Of a DNA stretch of 64,000 bases, positions 44,504 through 52,077 are shown one piece after another. A model generated the notes under the pieces. That model did no database searches and was not told the origin of the DNA. It saw only the letters and a program-made list of their open reading frames with translations. Where the stretch lies: contig JAZRDM010000038.1 of the NCBI GenBank assembly GCA_045660265.1, positions 1-64,000 on the forward strand, written 5' to 3'. The translations under genes were made by a program, and so were the position numbers. The DNA is from Scatosoma sp045660265. GTDB taxonomy: Bacteria; Bacillota; Clostridia; Christensenellales; Borkfalkiaceae. The first letter of the stretch is position 1, and each line of letters begins with the position of its first letter.

Positions 44504-46096
44504 TTAATTTACCAGCTCCATATCCAAAAATGCGTCTTGTATTTTGCGTTTAAGATGAATAAATTGGGGCAGAGCAAGCGCTGTGAAAAACAGAAAACCT
44601 ACAAGACAGGCGAGGAACAACTCTAACCCAAGCAGGCAGCCGACGAGGGCGCCTATGAAAAATAACGTGGGCATTAAGTACGAATATGCCGTACTTGCCG
44701 CGGTAGAACGAGTTTTGTAACGCTCGATTTTCAACTCTTCCTTTAAGGAGATTACGTCGAAAGTGAGTAGCAATAAAATGGAGATGAGCGTTGAAAATAA
44801 GAAGGTTGTAAACGATACGGTTTCAAATACGAGCAGGATAACTGTCGTGAAAAGTAAGGAGAAAACGGACAGCAAAAAGGGTACGCCGACTTTGATAAGG
44901 ACTTGCGTGAACACGGACACGGGTAGGGTCTTTATCGTGCGGACGTTGGATTTTTCAATTTGTATATACTCGTTTGCGCCACTGTTGATAATGAGGGTAA
45001 AAAACATAATTATCAACATATCGATAAGCGGTATCAGCTCGGGTAAAGCTGCCATATAATAGGAAAATGCGCCCGTGGAGAATACCGAATTAAGCGAATT
45101 TAAAATGATATAAACAAGGAAGGGCTGTACGATTAAAAGACCTGTAAACGAGAAAATGTTGGTAGAGTCTTTAAATAAAAGCAACAGTTCCTTTTTTAAC
45201 AGCGCGCGTTTAGGCCCCACGATTTTAGCAGATGAACGGGGGGTGGTTTTTTTGTCTATAATTTTTACGCTGCGGAAATAATGGAATGCCGCGACGGCTA
45301 TGGTTAAGCCAAGGACAAAAATGCCTAAAGCAAGTAAAATATAGGGTAAAAATTGGCTGGACGAACCGCTAAAAAAGATGTCGGCATAAAAAATTGCGGG
45401 GACAAGGTATTGTCGGGCTGTGGACATGCTTTCAATTGATTCGACGGTGAAAAGCGCGCTGACGTCGTTGTTAACGACTAAATTCATAAAACTAGTGAGT
45501 ACGGCGTTGTATAAAAAACATGCGCCGAACATAACTAAAATGGAAATGATAAATTGTAAGAGGGTGTGTTTTTTTAAAAACTCCCCTGCAATTTTTAAGG
45601 GGTAAACCAAAAATAAAGCGATTCCCGCTTCGAAAAAGAAGGAGAAAACGGGGTAGAAAAAGCCTGTGTAATAGAAAATAGAGGATTTCCCTACAATGTC
45701 TCCGTAAGAAACGATTAACGGGTAAATAAGAAGCAGAGAAGTGAATACATGAGAAAGAAATAAGAAAATTAGCTTAGAAAGGACGATTTGCCCGTTGGAA
45801 ATGGGGCGGATAATTAACTGTTCGGTGTCCTTATCGTTGAAAAATAACTTGTTGGCTTGCACCGTGTCTAACAAAATGATGATGCAGGAAACAATGAATA
45901 AAAAGAAGGTCAAAAAAGGGATGGTTGCGTTATCATACGTTCGAAGCTTTTTTAAAATCGTCGAAAAGATAAACGTTTCAATCACCAAAAAGACGGCAAA
46001 AAGCAACACGCCTGCAATTGCCGAAAATATATTCTTTTTTAGACTGTCTTTTCCTGCAAACAGCAGTTTGAAGTCTTTAAGCAACAAGTTTAACAT
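44504..46096 (-). CDS. ABC-2 type exporter permease
   Basis: A 530-residue polytopic protein with about twelve hydrophobic helices in two similar halves, a large cytoplasmic loop near residues 270-300 (VGPKRALLKKELLLLFKD) and a short N-terminal MLNLLLKDFKLLF, the usual beginning of ABC-2 permeases. Nine bases separate it from the ATPase gene. Such pairs export polysaccharides, lipids, peptides or drugs. The fused double-length form means one polypeptide supplies both membrane halves. The location among secreted surface proteins suggests it moves a component of the same structure. Confidence 0.82.
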   Translation of the reverse strand: MLNLLLKDFKLLFAGKDSLKKNIFSAIAGVLLFAVFLVIETFIFSTILKKLRTYDNATIPFLTFFLFIVSCIIILLDTVQANKLFFNDKDTEQLIIRPISNGQIVLSKLIFLFLSHVFTSLLLIYPLIVSYGDIVGKSSIFYYTGFFYPVFSFFFEAGIALFLVYPLKIAGEFLKKHTLLQFIISILVMFGACFLYNAVLTSFMNLVVNNDVSALFTVESIESMSTARQYLVPAIFYADIFFSGSSSQFLPYILLALGIFVLGLTIAVAAFHYFRSVKIIDKKTTPRSSAKIVGPKRALLKKELLLLFKDSTNIFSFTGLLIVQPFLVYIILNSLNSVFSTGAFSYYMAALPELIPLIDMLIIMFFTLIINSGANEYIQIEKSNVRTIKTLPVSVFTQVLIKVGVPFLLSVFSLLFTTVILLVFETVSFTTFLFSTLISILLLLTFDVISLKEELKIERYKTRSTAASTAYSYLMPTLFFIGALVGCLLGLELFLACLVGFLFFTALALPQFIHLKRKIQDAFLDMELVN

Positions 46097-46105
46097 AAAA
46101 ATTCC

Positions 46106-46873
46106 TTAATTTCCGTAGGTATCGATAAAGAGTTTGGGAAGCTGTAAGCGTTTATTGGGGTCGCGGTTTAAATCGAACACAGTAGCGATAACCCCGTCGT
46201 TGATGATAGCGACTTTATCGCAGATTTTTGCAATCAATTCGATATTATGCGACGTAACAAACACCGTTTTGCCATGGTTGGCGTATTCGCGCATCATTTT
46301 TTTGAGCTCTTCTTGCGCCATAATGTCTAAGCCGACTGTCGGTTCGTCTAAAATCCAAACGTTTGGATTGTGCATAAGGCTTGCTACTAAGCAGAGCTTT
46401 TGCTTCATACCGTGCGAATAACCGGAAACGTGGTGGGCGAGCTCGGTAACGTCTAATTTTAATCTTCCGCAAAGATAGCGGTAGGATTTGATGAATTCTT
46501 CTTCGCTTAATTTATAGATGCTGGCAACGAATTCTAAATAGTCGTAGCCGGTCATCACTTCGTAGCAGGTGGGTTCGCTGGCGACATAGCCGTAAGAGTA
46601 TTTTGCTTCTAACGGCTCACTTTTGATGTCGTAGCCGCCGACGGTAATTTCGCCAGATTGAAAGCGTTTTGCACCGATTATACAGTCGATGGTCGTCGAT
46701 TTACCCGCGCCGTTTTTTCCTAAAAAGCCAAACAGTTCGCCTGGACGGACGTCTAACGATAAGCCCTTTAAAACGTGTTTTGGACCGTAGGATTTATGTA
46801 GGTCTCGAATTTGAATAGCAAATTCTAATTCGTCAGACGGATTGCTTACGGTTTGGGTGGTTGTATTTTCCAT
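46106..46873 (-). CDS. ABC transporter ATP-binding protein
   Basis: The 255-residue nucleotide-binding subunit has Walker A GFLGKNGAGKSTT, the Q-loop region SYGYVASEPTCYEVMTG, signature VSGYSHGMKQKLCL (a changed LSGGQ) and Walker B VWILDEPTVGLD, with the switch His in VTSHNIEL. A strong AAGGAGG precedes the ATG, and the gene overlaps the zinc-ribbon gene by 28 bp. Together with the downstream permease it forms an ABC-2 exporter. The 'GLD' after Walker B is typical of ABC-2 ATPases. Confidence 0.92.
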   Translation of the reverse strand: MENTTTQTVSNPSDELEFAIQIRDLHKSYGPKHVLKGLSLDVRPGELFGFLGKNGAGKSTTIDCIIGAKRFQSGEITVGGYDIKSEPLEAKYSYGYVASEPTCYEVMTGYDYLEFVASIYKLSEEEFIKSYRYLCGRLKLDVTELAHHVSGYSHGMKQKLCLVASLMHNPNVWILDEPTVGLDIMAQEELKKMMREYANHGKTVFVTSHNIELIAKICDKVAIINDGVIATVFDLNRDPNKRLQLPKLFIDTYGN

Positions 46874-48270
46874 AACCCAGCCTCCTTATTTTTAGGCACT
46901 AAGCGCATGCGCGCTTCGGGATGTTTGCTTGCCAAAGGTACGTTGATTGCGCCTTTGAGATTGAGAAACCAAATACAGTCTTTTTGTTTTTCGTCCGAGT
47001 AGAAAACGTATTCTGCTTTACAGTCGGAACACAAGAATCTTCCTTCTTCGAGCTGTACGCTGCGACTTTTGCAAACTGGGCAAAAAGAAGAATAGAGCTG
47101 AACGTCCGCTTTCGCGTGGCTAAGACGCGCTTGCAGGTAAAAGTCTGCGAGCTCTTGCTCGGAAAAGACGTTGTCGAATACGGGAGTAACCGCATTGTAA
47201 GTGATGTGCGCGACGTTCCAAAGAGAAATTGCTGATTTTGACGTGAAAGGAAGATTGTCAAGCTCGGTAGGGGAAACGTCGGAGAAAGACGCCGCCGACG
47301 AAAGCAACAATAAATGAGAGGCTTGGTTTAACGAGCCTGTTTCGGCAAAATGGTGCAAGATGGTAAGGGTAAAGCCTTGTTCCTCTTGATAAGGGGATAA
47401 CGTAACATCAAACTGTTTCGACGTAAACTGCAGGGTTTTGACACGGAATTGACCGTTGGCGTTGACGCCAAGCGGATAATTTTCCTTTAAGGCAAAGCCA
47501 TGCTTTTTAAGCGCTTTGAGTAACAGTACCAAATGATACGTTTGTAAATCGTACATCAGCGCTTGTTTGTCCGTGTAAGTGATCAGCGTGCGGTAAAATT
47601 TGAAACATAAGTTGTACGCACGTTCTTTCAGCAGAATATTGGTAGGATGTACCGTTTTTAAAGGCGCGCAGTTTTTACGAATGGTTTGGTAAAAATGTGT
47701 GCTTTTAATATGCTTTAATTTACGGTTGATTACGTCCATTTTTGCAAACGCGATATTCACCGCGTTGCTGTCCATACTCATTTCTTCTTGTCCAAAGAAG
47801 GTTTGGACAAGAGAGGCGTAAAATTCGGCGTATTTTTTAATTTCTGCGTCGATAAGGTCGATAAGCGTAACAATGAAAACGTTTTCGTAAATTTTCAGCT
47901 CGTCTGTGCTTTGATAGCAATAGACGTGTTGAGGGGTCATTTCCAAGCCTTCTTCCGTCCACAATTTCGAATCGCGTAAGGTGCGTTGGAAAGTGTCGGG
48001 GGAGAAGGTGTTGGCAAGCTCTGCGCGCATAATGACTTCTTCCGTCTGCGTAGAAATACGCGGACGGGAAATGATGGACGCGATAACCCCTAACGTGAAG
48101 TTAATTTTTTCAAAATAATCCAAGTCCGTTTTGAAAGATAAATCTTGCAACGGCTCTATGGAGATTTTTTCAACGCTCTCGTAAAAACTTTGGTAATCAG
48201 CGTGCGAGAGCGCATAGATATTCAGTTTTGCAACGTTACGTTTCAAGTAACTTTCTTCTACAACTCTCAT
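46846..48270 (-). CDS. Zinc-ribbon protein of unknown family, partner of the AAA+ ATPase
   Basis: A 474-residue cytoplasmic protein with a long mixed region and a C-terminal zinc ribbon (CPVCKSRSVQ and FLCSDCKAEY at about residues 393-415) that should bind one zinc through four Cys. The central part has several predicted helices (LKERAYNLCFKFYRTLITY, LQTYHLVLLLKALKKHG). I do not recognise the family; a resemblance to DUF2357/McrC-side proteins that pair with McrB-like ATPases was considered but cannot be shown. The gene lies 15 bp after the AAA+ ATPase and overlaps the ABC ATPase by 28 bp, which ties it to both. AAAGGTT is the ribosome-binding site. Confidence 0.7.
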   Translation of the reverse strand: MRVVEESYLKRNVAKLNIYALSHADYQSFYESVEKISIEPLQDLSFKTDLDYFEKINFTLGVIASIISRPRISTQTEEVIMRAELANTFSPDTFQRTLRDSKLWTEEGLEMTPQHVYCYQSTDELKIYENVFIVTLIDLIDAEIKKYAEFYASLVQTFFGQEEMSMDSNAVNIAFAKMDVINRKLKHIKSTHFYQTIRKNCAPLKTVHPTNILLKERAYNLCFKFYRTLITYTDKQALMYDLQTYHLVLLLKALKKHGFALKENYPLGVNANGQFRVKTLQFTSKQFDVTLSPYQEEQGFTLTILHHFAETGSLNQASHLLLLSSAASFSDVSPTELDNLPFTSKSAISLWNVAHITYNAVTPVFDNVFSEQELADFYLQARLSHAKADVQLYSSFCPVCKSRSVQLEEGRFLCSDCKAEYVFYSDEKQKDCIWFLNLKGAINVPLASKHPEARMRLVPKNKEAGLWKIQPPKP

Positions 48271-48285
48271 ACGGAACCTTTAATA

Positions 48286-50103
48286 TTATAATCTCTTAAT
48301 AAGTTGGGCGATTGCTCTTTCACTGCGTTTGAATACGCCTGCGCCGTACGTCTTTTGAATGAGTGCTAAAAGTTGTTTTAACGCACCTTTTACGTATTCT
48401 TCAAATCTGCCGTCTACCTTGGAAAGTACCTTGCGCGAGAAGATGAAGTCGAGCGCTTCTTCCTTCTTGCCGCCGCAAGCGACGTAGGCAGGTACGAGTT
48501 TTTCGATTTGTGCCATAATACGATTACCGAAGGTGATGCCGAATTGCTCGTAAACAAATTCGGTAAGCGTTTCGAATTTTGCATAGTCGTAGTCGTTCAT
48601 AAGGTTTTCTTTGACCTTAAACGAAGCTTCGTACAAGCCTTGCAAGTAGGAGGCGCTAACGGTCATAGGCTCGCTGTTGCCTTCGGGTTTAAAGGGCTTG
48701 TTGCGATAGTCGAATTCCATGGTGATAGCACGGTCGTAAACCTTATCTGCAATGGAGAAGGTGGAATCGTCTTTGTTTGCTGTACCAACAAAGTAGCAGT
48801 TGGGCATAATTTGGATAAAACCGTCTTCAATTTTTGCAGGGGGAAGGAAATCGTGCGGGAATTGCATCAAACGAAGCTTCCATTCGCTTTGAGGATATTC
48901 GAGTACGGATAACAAGTCTGCAAAGTAATATTCCACACGGGAAATGTTCATTTCGTCGAGAACGAATACGTGCATTTGATCGGGATTATAAACAGCGTGG
49001 TAGAGCTGGGTTAAGAAATCTGTTTCGTTGTACGTTTTGGAGAATTCGTTGAAGAACCCTAAAATATTAGATTTATCACGCCACGTTGCTTGTACAGGCA
49101 GGAAAAGCACGTTACCGTTTAAGAATTTGGAGAAGTATCTGGGAAGCGACGATTTACCCGTACCGCTCAAGCCTTCCAAAATCATAAAGTGGGAAGCCGC
49201 GAACGCGCTGATAAATAAGCGAATGGTTTCTTCGTCGAAATATAAGCCTTCTTTAGCTGCTAAATAATTACGGAAGCGGATACAAAGCTCTTCTAGCGTG
49301 GTTTCGTCTGACTGTACGTGTTCGTTAATAAATGCGTTGTATTGTACGTCCATAGACGTCAAGGACGGGAATACGACGTTTCTATCGGCGAGCTGTTCGC
49401 TGCTCTTTACAGACGTAAATTCGCCGCCAGACATTTGAGAGCCGCCTGCGGTGCTTGCAACTGTGTTGCTTGCGTCTGCGACGCCCAACTCGCTATTTAC
49501 GGAAGCATGCGCGTCAAAGCTTGCGGTTACGTCGATAGGATCGACGTCTTCCGCAATATCAAGTTCTTCCATATCTTTAGAGAAACGGAAGGGTTTATCA
49601 ATAAGAATGAAGTTGACAACAAGCATGGCAATACCGCCGATCAGCGCGCCCAAAATAACAAAGATGAGGGTGCCGAGCAAGAAGGATTGGCCTAAAAAGG
49701 TAAGCGTGTTGCCGATATTTTCTCCGGTTTTAGGGTCGATAAAAAGAATGGTGAAACCAAACGAAAGCAAAACGCAAATCAGGAATGCGCCGATATATGT
49801 CAACCAAAGCTTAGGGGATTTACCGCTGACATGGTTATTGATGGCGTATCTTCTAATATACAGTACGCTTGCTACAAACAAGACTATGTATAATCCAACA
49901 AGCATTAAGCCCACGTAGCCAACGAGGGAACATTCGATTGCTTGAAAGCCGAGGACTTGAGCGAATTTAAAAATCAAGTTATTTTTCGGCATAACGGCGT
50001 GAGATGCATCCGAGCAGATACCCGCAAAAGCAACGATTAAGCCGTAGAAGATAGCTAAAGAGAGGACAATTAAATTTTTTCTGGTAAAATAGGGTTTTTT
50101 CAC
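48286..50103 (-). CDS. Membrane-anchored McrB-like AAA+ ATPase
   Basis: The GTG at 50103 was preferred over an upstream TTG because GAAGGG lies nine bases before it. The 605-residue product has four membrane helices in the first 165 residues, an acidic linker (about 175-265) and a C-terminal AAA+ domain of the McrB/AAA_5 type. Walker A is EGLSGTGKSSLPRYF (about residues 311-319), Walker B is VFVLDEMNISRVEYYFADLL, and the sensor region reads VGTANKDDSTFSIADKVYDRA. McrB proteins are GTP- or ATP-driven translocases in defence, but the membrane anchor and location here, just after the signal peptidase in a surface-protein operon, argue for a role in handling or exporting proteins. No McrC nuclease is encoded. 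Confidence 0.8.
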   Translation of the reverse strand: MKKPYFTRKNLIVLSLAIFYGLIVAFAGICSDASHAVMPKNNLIFKFAQVLGFQAIECSLVGYVGLMLVGLYIVLFVASVLYIRRYAINNHVSGKSPKLWLTYIGAFLICVLLSFGFTILFIDPKTGENIGNTLTFLGQSFLLGTLIFVILGALIGGIAMLVVNFILIDKPFRFSKDMEELDIAEDVDPIDVTASFDAHASVNSELGVADASNTVASTAGGSQMSGGEFTSVKSSEQLADRNVVFPSLTSMDVQYNAFINEHVQSDETTLEELCIRFRNYLAAKEGLYFDEETIRLFISAFAASHFMILEGLSGTGKSSLPRYFSKFLNGNVLFLPVQATWRDKSNILGFFNEFSKTYNETDFLTQLYHAVYNPDQMHVFVLDEMNISRVEYYFADLLSVLEYPQSEWKLRLMQFPHDFLPPAKIEDGFIQIMPNCYFVGTANKDDSTFSIADKVYDRAITMEFDYRNKPFKPEGNSEPMTVSASYLQGLYEASFKVKENLMNDYDYAKFETLTEFVYEQFGITFGNRIMAQIEKLVPAYVACGGKKEEALDFIFSRKVLSKVDGRFEEYVKGALKQLLALIQKTYGAGVFKRSERAIAQLIKRL

Positions 50104-50170
50104 GATTTTTTTCCCTTCTTGATTATTTTTTCGACAGAGCAAACGCTCGCCGTTGGTTTTTAGATAGCGG

Positions 50171-51187
50171 TTATTGTTCGCTTGCCGTGTGGGGCATAGC
50201 GATTTCTTGTTCTTGCGTATCCGTTTGCGTTTCGACCACTTTGATAAGGGTCTTTTGAGATTTTTGTAAGGTTTCTTCGCTTAAAATTTCTTCTTTGCTG
50301 ACAAAACCATTTTCGCTAAAGTAATAAGCGTAGCCTTTGTAGTAAATTTTTTCGACAAATTCCGTTTGCAAATCGTCTTTTGCGGATTGTACGCTTTGAA
50401 AGTCAATTGCTTCTTGCAACAGCTTTATTCTGTTTTGTTGCACTTTTTCCGCTTGGACGTTGTAACGATCTAACATGAATAAACAATAGACGAGCGCTGC
50501 AATCGTTACGATACCGCCGTAGGATTGGAAGAACATTACGAAAATGCCGATAGCGTCGATTTTTTCGCCTGAATATACGCCGATAACGTCTTTAAAAGTG
50601 GGGTGGTAGGCGTCGCTGGCGTTGTTGGAATCTCCGCGCGTAACGTAGGTAACGCCTGTGGCTGTGTACTGCACGTCGATAATACGATGGATTACGTTGA
50701 TGCCTTTGTCGTTGACAAAAGCGATAACGTCGTATTTTTTCAGTTGCGACGCGGACGATACTTGATTTAATATAATAATGTCGTACGTGTTGAACTGATT
50801 GTTGAGTGAATACGTATCTAAATAGTCGTTGTCTTCGTGGCGCTGGCTCATGGAACCGGATGCGACGACCATAAAGCCCTTACCGCCCAGCATGGTTTGT
50901 TCGCCGCTGATTTTGTTTAAAATGGAGAGAACAAAAATAGGGATAAGGATAAACAACGAGAGATAAAAGATTACCGTTTTGATAATTTTAAAGACGCGGC
51001 GGCGCTTGAGCGTCGTGGATTTTCCGCTGTAAATGAAATCGTCAATCAGCTCGATATCGCGTTTGCCGGCGTTAATTTCTACGACGTTGGAAAGCGTGTA
51101 GTTTCGATATAAAATTGTAAAGATTGCCGCAAAGCTTGTTACGCCTATTGCCGTAACAACGAGCGAGATGATTTCTACTGACGTCAT
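50171..51187 (-). CDS. sipW: SipW-like signal peptidase I (ER/archaeal type)
   Basis: This 338-residue membrane protein is an S26B-type signal peptidase: the serine is in MVVASGSMSQ (Ser112), the lysine of ordinary SipS is replaced by His in NVIHRII (His167), and TRGDSNNASD provides the Asp residues. This Ser-His-Asp arrangement is found in SipW, which in Bacillus cleaves TasA and TapA. There are three hydrophobic segments (about 5-27, 70-90 and 214-238) and a C-terminal cytoplasmic tail of about 100 residues that SipW of Bacillus lacks. No clear ribosome-binding site is seen and the gap to the previous stop is 11 bp, suggesting coupling. It follows directly the third TasA-like gene. Confidence 0.88.
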   Translation of the reverse strand: MTSVEIISLVVTAIGVTSFAAIFTILYRNYTLSNVVEINAGKRDIELIDDFIYSGKSTTLKRRRVFKIIKTVIFYLSLFILIPIFVLSILNKISGEQTMLGGKGFMVVASGSMSQRHEDNDYLDTYSLNNQFNTYDIIILNQVSSASQLKKYDVIAFVNDKGINVIHRIIDVQYTATGVTYVTRGDSNNASDAYHPTFKDVIGVYSGEKIDAIGIFVMFFQSYGGIVTIAALVYCLFMLDRYNVQAEKVQQNRIKLLQEAIDFQSVQSAKDDLQTEFVEKIYYKGYAYYFSENGFVSKEEILSEETLQKSQKTLIKVVETQTDTQEQEIAMPHTASEQ

Positions 51188-51198
51188 AAGCGGTTAGA

Positions 51199-52041
51199 TT
51201 ATACCGAAGTATTCGACGTTGCCGTAAGCGTCAGTTTGTAATCGAGCTTGGTGGTTTGTTCGGAAGATGCACTGCCTGAGAGCGTTTCGCGGAAGGTGCG
51301 CATTTGCGCTGCCATATTTTCGTTGGAAACGTCTTTACCGAGCGCTGGATAAATCAGGCTTGTGCCAGTCATTTGTTTGCCGACGTATGCAGAATCGTAA
51401 ACGTATTCGTTGCCTTCAAGAAGAAGGGTTTTGCCGTTATAGTTGTAATCGTAATACAAGCTGGGGTTCATACCGTCGAATTTTTCGCCCCAAGCAAACT
51501 TTAAGGTGAAAGAGAAGCTTACCGTTTCTCTGTTTTCGCCTTCAAAGTTGAAGCGGGTTAAGTCGGGGTGTTGGTATTGCGCCGTATTGCTGTTTTCGAT
51601 AGCCGGCGTATAGAGCGTAATCCCGTTGGGGTTTGCGCAATCGGGCGCGACAATATAGCCTGCTTGGATTGCTTGGATAACGGGGCTGGGCAATTCTAAT
51701 TTGGCGGATAATTTACCAAGCTGCATAGCGCTGGTAATTTTGCCGTTGATGACAATGGAAAGACATGCGTCGTCGTTGCCATCGCTAATCAATCTGCCCG
51801 AAAAGTCGCCTGGTTCAGCGCCGAAGACGATGGATTTATCTTCTTGAATGCTGACGCCTTGGAAGGACATGGATACGTCGGATAAGGTGGCAACGGTTAC
51901 GTTGGAATTTGTTTCGTTCGTTGCATTAGAGGACATAACCCATGCAGCGAAACCCGTCGACACAAGCCCTACGCCCGAAAAGGCAGAGAGCCCAATGGCT
52001 ACGAATTTACGGCTGAAAGTTTTTCTTGTGAGTTTTTTCAT
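51199..52041 (-). CDS. SipW-dependent TasA-like secreted protein, third copy
   Basis: A 280-residue protein with a basic N-terminus and a hydrophobic segment ending STGFAAWVMSSNATNETNSN, which matches the SipW-type signal peptide (hydrophobic helix, then G-F-A-x-W). The mature part is beta-rich and contains the SFTLKFAWGEKFDGMNP segment that the first paralogue also has (TFTFAWGEAFNFVNP). That shared block identifies a family of TasA/camelysin-like fibre or matrix proteins within this operon. AAGGAG supports the start. It lies 36 bp after the large secreted protein gene and 11 bp before sipW. Confidence 0.82.
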   Translation of the reverse strand: MKKLTRKTFSRKFVAIGLSAFSGVGLVSTGFAAWVMSSNATNETNSNVTVATLSDVSMSFQGVSIQEDKSIVFGAEPGDFSGRLISDGNDDACLSIVINGKITSAMQLGKLSAKLELPSPVIQAIQAGYIVAPDCANPNGITLYTPAIENSNTAQYQHPDLTRFNFEGENRETVSFSFTLKFAWGEKFDGMNPSLYYDYNYNGKTLLLEGNEYVYDSAYVGKQMTGTSLIYPALGKDVSNENMAAQMRTFRETLSGSASSEQTTKLDYKLTLTATSNTSV

Positions 52042-52077
52042 ATTTTACTCCTTATGAAAAGGTTGTTTTTTGCGTGG

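Noticed and set aside
46846..50103. Classical McrBC-type restriction defence system
   Set aside because: The ATPase is McrB-like, but no McrC nuclease motif is seen, it carries four membrane helices, and the neighbours are secretion genes. Kept as an open point rather than a defence call.
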